Of a stretch of 64,000 bases of DNA, positions 27,210-37,000 are shown piece after piece. The number at the start of each line of letters is the position of its first letter. The stretch's first letter is position 1. Source of the stretch: a virus; IMG/VR virus record IMGVR_UViG_3300028361_000024, positions 1 through 64,000 of that record; one strand, written 5' to 3'. The notes beneath the pieces were generated by a model. That model saw nothing but the letters and a program-made list of their open reading frames with translations. It was not told the DNA's origin and searched no databases. Made by a program: the position numbers and the translations under genes.

Positions 27210-27484
27210 TCACCGAGTGTCTCAACTGAGACGATGCGGACTGGGTCTTTTAGGAGCGTTTCGAAACGGGCATAACTCTCCTCAATTAGTACCGCTTTAA
27301 AAAACGAGTCAATAGTTTTAGCCACTGCAGCTCCATTGTCTTCGTTCGAGTTCGCCACCAAGTCGAGCAGCATTTTCCCCTGCAAAGCTGGGTAGCACTG
27401 AAAATCTTCTCCGTGGAGTTTGAACGAAACGGGTGTATCTGCAACAGTTGTTCCCGAACCGAAGTCCTTGAATCTGTTCGTCAT
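27146..27484 (-). CDS. Tail assembly chaperone, upstream frame (gpG-like)
   Basis: A 112-residue helical protein typical in size and position of siphovirus tail assembly chaperones: FKLHGEDFQCYPALQGKMLL, then VAKTIDSFFKAVL, then ITAWLVEEYSSRPTVGPEDL at the end. It lies just downstream of the major tail protein and connector genes and upstream of the tape measure. It should coat the tape measure during tail assembly together with the frameshifted longer form. Confidence 0.85.
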   Translation of the reverse strand: MTNRFKDFGSGTTVADTPVSFKLHGEDFQCYPALQGKMLLDLVANSNEDNGAAVAKTIDSFFKAVLIEESYARFETLLKDPVRIVSVETLGEITAWLVEEYSSRPTVGPEDL

Positions 27485-27542
27485 ATCTCTTCCTTATCTA
27501 TGTCATTTACGCACAGCTAATGCAATGCGTCCTTACTACTGC

Positions 27543-27935
27543 CTATCTTATCAACTTCAGGTTGTCTGTTAGGTAGCGGTTTGGCTTTGTTCCAGGGTGC
27601 CTTACTAGAGGTGCAAAAACAATCACACCTTTACTAAAAAACCTCAGTTGTTTATTAGGCGCTTTGGGGCGAATCAAGTGGGGTTTGGTGCCTTCGTGAT
27701 GCATGTAAGCGTATTTAACAGAGGAACCGATTTTGAGGTACTGGCCCCTGGCATCACGCATGTGTCTCATGTGAATAGACGCACGAAGCTGCCCAGTTTT
27801 AAACCCAACTTGGCCTCTAGCAGCAGCCGTAACTTTACGGCCCTTTGCTTTCAGGTACCGCCCAACCTCGCCCATAGGAGAGTTCAGATATCGGTCAATT
27901 ACTGGCTGTCGCCAAACTAGTTGTATTCTAGACAT
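27543..27935 (-). CDS. HK97 gp10-like head-tail/tail completion protein
   Basis: A 130-residue basic protein. RYLKAKGRKVTAAARGQVGF, KTGQLRASIHMRH, SSVKYAYMHHEGTKPHLIRP and the final RYLTDNL fit the HK97 gp10-like family, which completes the neck or tail top. It starts on the stop base of the upstream gene, in the standard order connector, completion protein, terminator, tail. Confidence 0.82.
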   Translation of the reverse strand: MSRIQLVWRQPVIDRYLNSPMGEVGRYLKAKGRKVTAAARGQVGFKTGQLRASIHMRHMRDARGQYLKIGSSVKYAYMHHEGTKPHLIRPKAPNKQLRFFSKGVIVFAPLVRHPGTKPNRYLTDNLKLIR

Positions 27936-28447
27936 TATGGGACCGCCATCGTAATAGTCATCCGAGTTGTCTGATAGCCACCCTCTGGGGGGTCAACGTC
28001 TACAGTAGCAATCACTCCCAGGCCCAGGCCACTTGGAAGACCGCTCCAGCTTGAATCAAAATCTCTAACACTCTCCATGAGAATCCAAGCATCTAAAGCG
28101 CAAACTTCAGTTGCATCTTGAATGTTTGTAGAGCTTGGGGGGTTGCCATTTGACTGTGCAACGGGAACTTCCCGAGCTACAGAAATTAAAAGAGTAGCGC
28201 TGCGGGGGTCGTTGCAACGGCGAGGTTCGTTTGCCTCGTCTCCAGGCGTGCCAATGTACATTTGGATAAGGGACACAACCATTTGTTCGCAATCAACCGC
28301 AGGGGAGCCAAAAGTGTAGTAACGCCTTTCTGGCAAGGGCATGCTGTAGGAGTCGTAAACAGTGACAACTCTGGATAGAACTTCTTCGAGAAAGGTTGCT
28401 AAAGCTTTAGCGTCGTCACTAACGCCGCTGATGTCCATTATCGCCAT
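27935..28447 (-). CDS. Probable neck/tail terminator protein
   Basis: A 170-residue protein between the connector-like gene and the gp10-like gene. It has a helical N-terminus (SDDAKALATFLEEVLSRVVT), a central acidic part and a beta-rich C-terminus ending RMTITMAVP, a layout common in tail terminator proteins. Sequence motifs are weak, so the assignment rests mainly on size and position. Confidence 0.5.
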   Translation of the reverse strand: MAIMDISGVSDDAKALATFLEEVLSRVVTVYDSYSMPLPERRYYTFGSPAVDCEQMVVSLIQMYIGTPGDEANEPRRCNDPRSATLLISVAREVPVAQSNGNPPSSTNIQDATEVCALDAWILMESVRDFDSSWSGLPSGLGLGVIATVDVDPPEGGYQTTRMTITMAVP

Positions 28448-28466
28448 GTCATTTCCTTTTTATGTA

Positions 28467-29606
28467 TTACGCAATTGCTATTGGTGTTACGCGTTCCCCT
28501 AGTTGGTAGATAACATTTCCTGTTATCAAGTTTATTACCTCGTTAACTTCGGGGTTTCCCAAACTTGGACGACTCGCATACAAATCAATCAAACCAGGGT
28601 CACGCGGGCCCAAAATACCCAGTAGGGATGAATACCCCATAGCTACTCTAATGGTCCCCTCTATTCGGTCTAGTTGAACCTCTTTTGAGAAATCGGTAGA
28701 TGTGGAGCTGTTGAAATTAGAAATGCCTGCGTAGACAGTCCAAGAGCTGTCATCAGTCAAAAAGTCTGCACCAAATTCGTCAATGTAGTAAATCTGTGTG
28801 CCGCCCCTAGAGTTAAAGTACAAATCGTAAGAGCTCAGCTCAAAGGCAGGTGACTTACCAATAATGCGACGAGCACGAGGCTGGTCTGGTGAGAACACAC
28901 GAGAACGGGCACGGGCCTTGTCTGGGTTAACAGCACGCAAGAAAAGGTCAACTGCGTAAATACCAGTTTTGAGCTCGTCAATAAAATCTTGATTATCAAG
29001 TATGGTGTATGAGACTCCCTGACGGGCAACGGAGGTTACACGTTGTGGGAGGGCGCAGGTATCGTCTCCTGCAAAAAGTTTTACTAATTCTGTGGCTAGA
29101 ATTCTAGCTGCGGCTCGTCCCGAGGCGGGGGGAGGCGTGCCGTATGTGTAGGTGACCTCAACATTTGTAGCAGACCATTTGGCGTTTGGTGTTCCGTACA
29201 CCACGGAGTGGTCCGCCAAGTAGTAAGTGTCTGGGTCAATAATTTCGCCGTCTTGGTCCCGAAGGTTGTGTATCTCAATAACCTTGCGTCCACGCAGTCT
29301 TACGCGGGTTAGGGCGTTGCTACCGTCTCCAAGAAAGTCACGGTTTGAGTAGCGACCAAATCCACCACCAGCAATGTTCTGAACCTGCCCATTTATCAGC
29401 TGAGGGCTGTAGGTCATGCGGGATGCTCCCGTACGAAGGTACGGGTCGTAAGCAGACACGTATCGCTCGGTAACAGTTGTAGTTCCAGAAAACTTACGGC
29501 CCGACAAACTCCAAAGAAGGTGGGACGCCGTTTTTACTGCTTCATAAGCATAATCAGAATCCGCGTATGCACCAAGTTCCTCGACATCTAGCCATAAGTT
29601 ACTCAT
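28467..29606 (-). CDS. Head-tail connector-like protein, enlarged
   Basis: A 379-residue protein. The N-terminal 220 residues resemble a head-tail adaptor: EELGAYADSDYAYEAVKTAS, LLWSLSGRKFSG, VIEIHNLRDQDGE, then VTYTYGTPPPASGRAAARIL and SVARQGVSYTILD. The remaining 160 residues are an extra domain (IYYIDEFGADFLTDDSSWTV and later beta strands) not seen in ordinary 100-200 residue adaptors. It lies after the major tail protein gene in transcription order, an unusual place for a connector. Confidence 0.65.
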   Translation of the reverse strand: MSNLWLDVEELGAYADSDYAYEAVKTASHLLWSLSGRKFSGTTTVTERYVSAYDPYLRTGASRMTYSPQLINGQVQNIAGGGFGRYSNRDFLGDGSNALTRVRLRGRKVIEIHNLRDQDGEIIDPDTYYLADHSVVYGTPNAKWSATNVEVTYTYGTPPPASGRAAARILATELVKLFAGDDTCALPQRVTSVARQGVSYTILDNQDFIDELKTGIYAVDLFLRAVNPDKARARSRVFSPDQPRARRIIGKSPAFELSSYDLYFNSRGGTQIYYIDEFGADFLTDDSSWTVYAGISNFNSSTSTDFSKEVQLDRIEGTIRVAMGYSSLLGILGPRDPGLIDLYASRPSLGNPEVNEVINLITGNVIYQLGERVTPIAIA

Positions 29607-29677
29607 TGCGGCTCCTTAGATTAGTAAAGCGGGCAGCCGACGAGTATTCCCATCGAAAACTGCCCGCCTCAACTAAA

Positions 29678-30724
29678 TTACGCTGTTGGGTTCTCGGTTG
29701 ACGCAATAATGAAGTCAATCGGGAGGTCGGGGTTGTAGTACTCGCCACCAGGTACGTTGTAGCTGGTGGTTGAGCCCTGGCTCTCGAAGTCCGAGACTGC
29801 AAGATACCCACGCTGACGAACAACTACTCCAGCAGGAGACACGGGGGTAGAGGCAACGTCTGCCCCTGTTTTGGAGTAGCGGAAGGTTGTCGTCGTAGGT
29901 GCAGCTGTGATGACGTGGGTACCGTTAAAGTCCCCATCAACCTCGCCAACAACCACAGTCTGACCAACAGCAAAGCCATGAGCTGTTGCGGTAGTCAAAG
30001 TAGCAACGTTAGAGGTCAAGCTCTTGTTGCTAATTGTGTTTGTAGCCTCTTTATGCCAAGTGTAGAAGCCCTGCAAGCCTTCAGGAGCCCAGTCGCCACG
30101 TGCGTAGCTGTATGGACGCTCTGTGGCAATTGGGAACTCCCAGCGACCGTCAAGACCGCTACCGAATGCAATGTTCCCAAGACCGTAGCCTTCGAAGGTG
30201 TTAGCAAGTAGGCCGTTCTCAATTACGCGGTCACCAGACTGGCGAAGCTTCGCATATGGGAAGACCCAGTAGAAGTAAGGAAGAGTAGAGGCACGCCTTC
30301 CGTCTTTAATAGCGAAAGACCAAACTTCGATAGTGACACCGTTACCAGCAGGGTCGTCTCCAACTGCAGGTGCTGACCAACCAATGCTCTGGTTGGTAGG
30401 CGAACCGAATGTGCCGAAGTTTTTGCGAAGAAGAAGACCACCAGACATGAGAGAAGTAAGCTCTGGGTCTGGCTCGCAGATAGCGATTTCCAGGGTGATT
30501 CTCTTCAATGTGTCAGGGGCCTTGTAGGAGACACAAATTGTGCCGTCTGCAGACTTCTCTGTGATTTCGTCGCCCTCTTCGTACTCGGGGGTGAACGATG
30601 CACGTAAGAATGCTGTGGTGGTGTAGCTGTCTCCTGGTTGATTCAGAAGGTTGCCAGCGGCGTCCAGTCGAGTGACTCGAATCGCCACACCTTGGACGCT
30701 GGCTGCGTAATCCTGTGTAGCCAT
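29678..30724 (-). CDS. Major tail (tube) protein with one C-terminal HGF repeat
   Basis: A 348-residue protein. Residues 1-225 fit a siphovirus tail tube subunit (VAIRVTRLDAAGNLLNQPGD, YEEGDEITEKSADGTICVSY, RITLEIAICEPDPELTSLMS, WSFAIKDGRRASTLPYFYWV). Residues 230-300 hold one copy of the repeat found in the distal tail proteins (VATLTTATAHGFAVGQTVVV). The last 45 residues return to tube-like sequence. The repeat probably projects from the tube surface, as Ig-like domains do in other phages. Confidence 0.85.
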   Translation of the reverse strand: MATQDYAASVQGVAIRVTRLDAAGNLLNQPGDSYTTTAFLRASFTPEYEEGDEITEKSADGTICVSYKAPDTLKRITLEIAICEPDPELTSLMSGGLLLRKNFGTFGSPTNQSIGWSAPAVGDDPAGNGVTIEVWSFAIKDGRRASTLPYFYWVFPYAKLRQSGDRVIENGLLANTFEGYGLGNIAFGSGLDGRWEFPIATERPYSYARGDWAPEGLQGFYTWHKEATNTISNKSLTSNVATLTTATAHGFAVGQTVVVGEVDGDFNGTHVITAAPTTTTFRYSKTGADVASTPVSPAGVVVRQRGYLAVSDFESQGSTTSYNVPGGEYYNPDLPIDFIIASTENPTA

Positions 30725-30764
30725 TAGTGCTTCTCCTTATAAGTTGGGGTTATTGACTTAATCA

Positions 30765-31679
30765 TTAGGTAGTGGGAACTGTCACTCGTACTGCGAAATG
30801 CATCGATGGGTCAGAGTAGACCGCCGCGGGGCGATATGCTTTGATTCTCATGTTATTTATTGTAGCATCTACGCCTTGACCCAAGTCTTCGTTGACAACC
30901 TCAAGCTTGCCGAGGTGGACTTCAACCGAACCAGTCGCGTACATCCATTTATTGGTTACAGAAGCTTCAGCTCCTGTTGCACCAATTGGACCTCCGCCAT
31001 CATAGCCAGAGCCGATAACTACATCTGTTCCAAGACGTGTCATTAGACTTCCTGGAGACTCGTCATCGCCTTTTTTATAGACAAGACGAGAGCCTAAGTT
31101 CGAGGCGATGTCGCGTGTCATGTGAATAACACCGTTCTCGCCTGTTGGTGAGTTAGAAATTGCCTGCTCAAGGTACATAAGAGCAATTTGAGGAGCAAAT
31201 GCTCCCACCACTGGAACCGTAGAGGCTCCAGCCTTCCTTAGATAAAAATTGTCAGCGCCTACTTCGGGCACATCTGGGCCAGTGCTCACTAACGCACGAG
31301 CAGCGTGGCCACCCCAGTACTCATATTCCAAAGCTTTTTGAGTAACTGCGTCAAGTTCGTTCTTTACGCGGTCGAACCTGTCTTGGCCTAAAATGCCAAA
31401 GGTCGAAGCAAAGTCTTCTACATCAATAAAAAACGGAACGTAGTCAAGATAGCGGGCCTCAGATTGATTATCTGTGAGCTCGCCATTTGGTACTACAGCG
31501 TCGTTTACGGTTAAAAGTCGGACATAGGACGGCATAGTGTTAAATTCTTGGCTAAAGCCACGAATCCAACGTTCGTCATACTCTCGTCCAGTGTGAAGCG
31601 TGGTATTAGCAACGCTCAGGAGCCCACAGGGAGCGGTAATTAACTCTGTAGGGGGGAAAACCCCTCTAAATATAGCCAT
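30765..31679 (-). CDS. Capsid-associated protein, possibly a second HK97-fold protein
   Basis: A 304-residue protein directly after the major capsid protein. Its length fits an HK97-fold subunit without an N-terminal arm. Phrases such as KNELDAVTQKALEYEYWGG, NGVIHMTRDIASNLGSRLVY and TDVVIGSGYDG look like a spine helix and P-domain strands. It could be a vertex or minor head protein, or a decoration protein. I cannot confirm the fold from sequence alone. Confidence 0.5.
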   Translation of the reverse strand: MAIFRGVFPPTELITAPCGLLSVANTTLHTGREYDERWIRGFSQEFNTMPSYVRLLTVNDAVVPNGELTDNQSEARYLDYVPFFIDVEDFASTFGILGQDRFDRVKNELDAVTQKALEYEYWGGHAARALVSTGPDVPEVGADNFYLRKAGASTVPVVGAFAPQIALMYLEQAISNSPTGENGVIHMTRDIASNLGSRLVYKKGDDESPGSLMTRLGTDVVIGSGYDGGGPIGATGAEASVTNKWMYATGSVEVHLGKLEVVNEDLGQGVDATINNMRIKAYRPAAVYSDPSMHFAVRVTVPTT

Positions 31680-31745
31680 TTTCCTTATTCTCCTCTGCGG
31701 GTCCTGAGCGTTACTTTTACTTAGTACTTAGTGCTTGGGTTGGGC

Positions 31746-33929
31746 TTAGAGCTCAATGGCTGCTGAGGCTACTCCACCAAGAGTGTCGCGAAGTGCAGCA
31801 GCTGCACCGTTGACACTAATGGTTGAAGTAATAGCAAGACCCTCAACGCCGACCTTGGCAATGCCCTCGAAGGTTTCAACGAACATTTTGTAATCGTTGG
31901 TTCCAACAAGAGTGCTGTCACGGATAATTCCGAGGTCCAGCGTACCTCCGTCAAGGAACAAGAATGTTCCTTCAGCGAACAGGTACCAAGTGAACGAGTC
32001 AGCGAACTCAACAAGTGCAGTTGCACCCTGAGCGCCAAATGCGTTCTGGTCGAGCGAGAAGCTCACGATTACGTTGCGGCTTGCAAGGTATCCATCAATC
32101 TCGGCGTAAGCGTCGAGAGTGTTGTCACCAGGCATTGCCAACGCAAGGTCAGCTGCCATAGCGTCTTTTACCCACGCAGGGATAATAATACGCAATGGAG
32201 CGTCAGCCTCTAGACGGTGACGTGAGCGGTACCCAGAAGCAGCGCGGCCAACCTGGACCAAGAAGTCACGACCAAAACCGATAAGGTTTGTGGTTGTAAC
32301 AGCGGTCGAAGCGGCAGCAATCTTGCCAAGCAAGCTCTGCTCTGCCTCACGTGCGTGCTGAATCAGACCAAGCTCGTTGTGACGAGCAATCAATTCAGGG
32401 TACGCACGAGTAGCAAGGTTACCGAACTGCAGCTGAAGAGTAATAGCGTCAGTTGCGACGGTCTGCTCAGCAGCGGCCAGAACTGTCAGGCTAAGCTTCT
32501 CAGAAGGGCTTGGGGTTTCTGCGGCATCATTAGCTGCAGTCCAAACACCAACGGCGTCAGCATACTCTGAAAGTACGGGCGGGGTAACGTAACGGATACC
32601 ACCACGGTCGGCCTGGAAGCGAGGCAGAGCGTCACGCACGGGGCGAGCGGTCGAGCCGATTCCAAAAACGTCGTAGCGGGCTTCGAATGGCGCAACGTGT
32701 CCACCAGCTGCAACGATAGCGGCTGGGGAAACAAGGTTATTAATCTTGGCCCAGTTGCTTTCTGCATCCGAGGACAGGGTGCGGTCTTCAGGGTAGGACT
32801 GAGTGATAGACGCAACAATGTGCTGCTCACCGTCCCCGCCATTCACGCGACGAAGCCCGTGAAGGCGTTTTGCCATTGCCTCAGCAACGGTACTCATACT
32901 GTCTAGTGAACTACCAGCTGTATAACCAGGGATGTCTGCGCCCGCTGTGATTGCAACGGGAGCTACTGTCTCCTTGGATGCCAGACGGCGGTCCGCTGGT
33001 ACCTCTAGGTCGAGGTTGTCTGCTTGTTCGGCAGAAGCGGTCACAGGTGCCTCCATAGTTTCTTGAGCTGATAATTCAGCTACATTTGATGTGATTTCTT
33101 CGTTTGTTGCGGCTTCGGCTGAAACGTCTACCTCAAATGCGGCCTCTACTTCGGAGTCCACAGAAGCTTCAGCTTCTGCACTCTCTTCGACGGAAGCAAC
33201 CTCTTCGGTTGACTTTTCTACTTCGGCGGTCTCTACTTCATCTTCAGCTTCAACAACTGTCTCCACAGAAGCCTCTTCGGCCTCTACTTCAACAACTGTG
33301 TCCTCATCGGCAGCAGCAGTGATTGTCTCTTCGGCGGATGCCTCTGAGACGGTTTCTTCTTGAGTCGAGAGTTCGGTAGTCTCTTTCACTTCAGTTGATG
33401 CTTCAGACATTTTTTTCTTCTTTTCCATTTCATCCTCATCCTCATCGTTATCATCTTCCATTTCGGAATCGGAATCGGAATCGGAATCGGTTGGAGTTTC
33501 GGATTCGGCTACTGGAGCCTCGTCTTCCATCTCCTCGGATAGCTGAACAGGAGTGTCAATTTCGGGCATTTCCTTCTCTTTGTCAGAGTCCATAGCGGCC
33601 TCTGCGTCAGATGAGGTCATTTCCTCTTCCTTCATCTCCTCTTCGCCTTCAGAAGAATCCATATCTTCTTTAGCTTCGTCGCCACGCACGCGGTTAGCTG
33701 CATCAGCTGCCCGCTGGGCGAGCTCCTGAATTGCGGCCTCGCGCTGCCTGAGTTCGCCGCGAACGGCGTCAAGCATGTCGGCAAGCGACGTCATCGCGTC
33801 AACTGTCTGTGAGGAAGGTTCCTCATTCTCGACCGCTTCGAATTCGTTGACAATCATTTCCTGAAGCTCGCTAACCTGTTCGTCAGCGAGTTCGGAGAGC
33901 TGATTCATCATCTCCGTAATACGGTCCAC
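31746..33929 (-). CDS. Major capsid protein with long coiled-coil/acidic N-terminal arm
   Basis: A 727-residue protein starting at GTG with AAGGAGG in front. Residues 1-85 form a coiled coil (LRQREAAIQELAQRAADAAN). Residues 85-315 are extremely acidic and low-complexity, including a Ser-Asp run and a Glu/Val/Ala-rich stretch. Residues 316-727 are the HK97-type shell part (GHVAPFEARYDVFGIGSTAR, YVTPPVLSEYADAVG, GRDFLVQVGRAASGYRSRHR, RIIIPAWVKDAMAADLALAM). The arm probably acts as a built-in scaffold and may be removed by the protease encoded upstream. Confidence 0.88.
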   Translation of the reverse strand: MDRITEMMNQLSELADEQVSELQEMIVNEFEAVENEEPSSQTVDAMTSLADMLDAVRGELRQREAAIQELAQRAADAANRVRGDEAKEDMDSSEGEEEMKEEEMTSSDAEAAMDSDKEKEMPEIDTPVQLSEEMEDEAPVAESETPTDSDSDSDSEMEDDNDEDEDEMEKKKKMSEASTEVKETTELSTQEETVSEASAEETITAAADEDTVVEVEAEEASVETVVEAEDEVETAEVEKSTEEVASVEESAEAEASVDSEVEAAFEVDVSAEAATNEEITSNVAELSAQETMEAPVTASAEQADNLDLEVPADRRLASKETVAPVAITAGADIPGYTAGSSLDSMSTVAEAMAKRLHGLRRVNGGDGEQHIVASITQSYPEDRTLSSDAESNWAKINNLVSPAAIVAAGGHVAPFEARYDVFGIGSTARPVRDALPRFQADRGGIRYVTPPVLSEYADAVGVWTAANDAAETPSPSEKLSLTVLAAAEQTVATDAITLQLQFGNLATRAYPELIARHNELGLIQHAREAEQSLLGKIAAASTAVTTTNLIGFGRDFLVQVGRAASGYRSRHRLEADAPLRIIIPAWVKDAMAADLALAMPGDNTLDAYAEIDGYLASRNVIVSFSLDQNAFGAQGATALVEFADSFTWYLFAEGTFLFLDGGTLDLGIIRDSTLVGTNDYKMFVETFEGIAKVGVEGLAITSTISVNGAAAALRDTLGGVASAAIEL

Positions 33930-34091
33930 TGTCCCTCCTTAGGGCAGTCACATAGGACGGGTGTCCTACTTGCTCATCAGTCGAGGCCGAGGGACTCCTG
34001 AACGCACAAGGCGTGGAGGCACTCCACCTACATACAATGTTACATAAGTTGTAAAGTAGTGATTGTACGAATAGTCGATTAGATGTGGTGA
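33930..34091 (-). promoter_or_regulatory. Leader of the major capsid gene with two small hairpins
   Basis: This 162-base gap precedes the capsid gene. In the transcript direction it holds an AT-rich part, then the perfect hairpins GTGGAG-TGC-CTCCAC and TAGGAC-ACCC-GTCCTA, and then the AAGGAGG ribosome binding site. A weak -10-like TATGTA lies in the AT-rich part without a convincing -35. A separate promoter or stabilising leader would fit the need for more capsid protein than protease. Confidence 0.45.
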
Positions 34092-37000
34092 TTAGGTAAG
34101 GAGCCTAAGTAGCTTCGACATCTCTGCAGAAATCTCACTCTGGTTGAAGTAATCTCCGCCAGACATGAATCTCTTAAGGTCAGCAGTAGCTATATCCGCG
34201 TCTTCGTCGCCAATTTTGGCTTCAACCCGCTCAATCATGTCCTTCATCAGCTGCTGGAGAGGGTCGGGCACATCGCTATACCTAATCTTCTGAGACTCTT
34301 CGCCAAACTGAAGGGGGAGGTTAGCAATCACTTCGCCTAGCTTCCCAGAACTCTCACGAATGTTCTCTAAAGCTTCAGGATTAAGTGCTTTTGCGTCCAA
34401 TCGGTCAACAAACCCGATTAATTTCTGAGCAGACTCTGTTGCTTGGTCGGTGTCTCCCGACTCATCGAAGTTCTCAATCTCTTTAGCTCTTTCAACTGCG
34501 TCATTGAGACCAGCAATGCCTAGGTCCGTCTTTAGGCGAGCTAAAACTTTACGGAACTTGCCCGAGTCATCTCTCGGCTGAGTGTCAGGCGTAAGTTTAG
34601 GACGAAGGTCCTCGTTTTCACGAGAAGTTTTTTCCGTCTTTAGGGCCTCAACTTCTTCAGGCGTTAGGTCTTCTAAATTTTCGTCATCTCCTGCTGCTGC
34701 AGTAAAACCCTTTTCAGTAAAAAGTGCTTCTAAATTTTCTGAATCAGAGCTCTTTTTCATGCTTAAAATACCTGAAGCAGTGATAGCACGGTCGCGTAGC
34801 GAAAGTTCCTCACCGTTTTCGCTAAATTTCGTGCTCCACTTTGGTGGAATCAGGTCTGGACGGTTTAGTCCGCGTGCACGCTTCATGATGTGCTTGCGGA
34901 CTGCTCCCTTAGCTCCAGGCTTTGCCCGTCCGTACGCACGGACCGCATTTCGAAGGTCAGAAATATTTCTGATTGGGAAAGAGCCATCAGGCATCGCCTT
35001 ACCCTCACGAGCAAGACGCTGACGAATCCTCCGAGGAACAACGGCAAGCTCGTTTTCTGGGTCATCATCCATCATCTGAATCATGTATTCCCATGATTCG
35101 TCATCTTTCTTTTTCGCCTCTTTGACGCGGAGAGAGAGCTCGTTCATACGTTCAAGATTGGTAGAGCGAATTTCTTCGCGTGCTTGGGCAAATCGAGCGC
35201 GTGCATTCTCAATTAGAGGCTCAGACTGAGCAACAGCGAGCGCATCAATTTTTGCATTTAGTTCCGCGAGGGGGTCACTCTTTAATTGTGCAAGCACGTT
35301 TGCGCCAGCTGCAACCAAAGCCATAACCTGACCCGAAGCAACTCTTGCGCGAGCGATAGGGAATCCAGGGACATTTACCTGACATACAGCGACTAGTTCT
35401 AGGCTGCCCTTAATTGGACGCCAGTCTCCAGAAGGTGCTGATGCACGGGCTGCACGAATCTGCTCTGGGGTGGTGCCAGAACGGAGCGAACCAGCAACCC
35501 AGATTCCGTAGGAATCTTCTCCAGCGTGGACATCGGCAAACGCAGACCCTGTGTCGTCGTAGTGCTTAGCTGCTTGCTGAGCAGATGCCTCAAGCCCAGC
35601 GTGACCGCCAGCAAGGGTCAACTGACCCACTGGGACATCTGAACCCTCTTCGGTGCGGACAACTCCAGTGTGGAAGTAGGAATACTGGCTACGGCTGCGG
35701 GGTGGCTTAGTACCAAATGCCATACCGATGTGGTCAACATGCCATGCAGCAATGTGACCAAATACGCGACCGTCATCTCCGATAGTCAAAGGCGTAGCTT
35801 TTTTAAGTTTGGGGTTCTCGAACCAGGTTGTTGGGGGCTCATTTGGAATTGCACCAGCAACCATTCCGCAGGCGACTAAAGCAGACGCATCTAGCGGGTT
35901 AACGTTATCTACGTACACACCATCTGGTTGCATTGTTTCCTCCTCGGCATCGCTGGTTTCATCAACGATTTGTATGAAGCACTCCTGAAATGCTGGCTTG
36001 GGCACGATAGTGACCGCCATCACACGGGCGCTTGTTATATTTATTCTACCTGAGCTAATGCTTTTCGAGTCGCCGCCTGTGTCGTCTGTGGTCTCTTCAT
36101 CAGCCTCAAACTTATCCATATCAGCAGACACCCCTCGGACAAATCCGTGACGTACAAGCCTCTCGGCTTCTTTACCAAATTCACCGCTATCAAATAGCCC
36201 AATGGCGTTTCCAATACCACTCTTAGTGCGCTCCATGCTAATAATCTGCCCCACAACCACAGACCCGTCGTGGCCGTTGCCTGTTTTAATCTGCCAAAGC
36301 AGGGGAAGCGGAAGGTCTCGCATACCGATGGAGTCTTTTTGGAAAACGCGACCGTCACCAGTTTCGATTCCTTCAGGGATTACCAAAGGAATTACAAACT
36401 TTGCTCCATGCTCCGTGGGGCTAGCACCTGCCCTTCCCTTAACCTTGGATTTAGCAGACATTGCGCGTGCACGGAGAGTGGCCATCTCAATAATCTGAGC
36501 TTCCGACCTAAGCGTGCTCAGGGGGGTGCTCTGTAGTTCGGCAGATGCCTTCAAAGCGCTGCCCCTTTTTTTCTTGCCTACATTCTTTTTGTCACCAGGC
36601 CATACGCCCGTCATCTCTTTGTGACGAAGCGCACAGTAGCCTTTTGCACGGGGGCCCATATATTTCTTGAGCTGACGGTTACACCTAGTCCAGTCCCCTG
36701 GGGTGTTCCATCGAATCTTTAGTCCGCCTTTGCCAACTGTCCAATAGCGACGTAGGTTCTCAGCGTTGCCTTTGTTGCGGTCGGCACCGCCCGCAGCCAT
36801 AAGTGCAGAAATTGTTGTGTTCCTAGTCAAAGCAAAATGTGACTGTACTACTGCACTAGCCACCACAGCGTCACCATCTATTTGCTCGGTGACAATAGCT
36901 AAATTCTCATTGTCCAGCACAATTACAGGCGGTGGAGTAGGACTGTTCAAATCCGCAAGGACCTGCTCGTCTTTGACCCACTCGCCAGGTCTTCTAACGA

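Noticed and set aside
30765-31679. Calling this protein a certain second major capsid protein
   Set aside because: Size and position fit, but no decisive HK97 motif could be seen by eye.
33091-33363. Ser/Thr/Ala-rich frame antisense to the acidic capsid arm
   Set aside because: Its composition is forced by the Glu/Val/Ala codons on the other strand.
33459-33490. Short GGAATC tandem run considered as a CRISPR-like or regulatory repeat
   Set aside because: It encodes the Ser-Asp run of the capsid arm and has no spacers.
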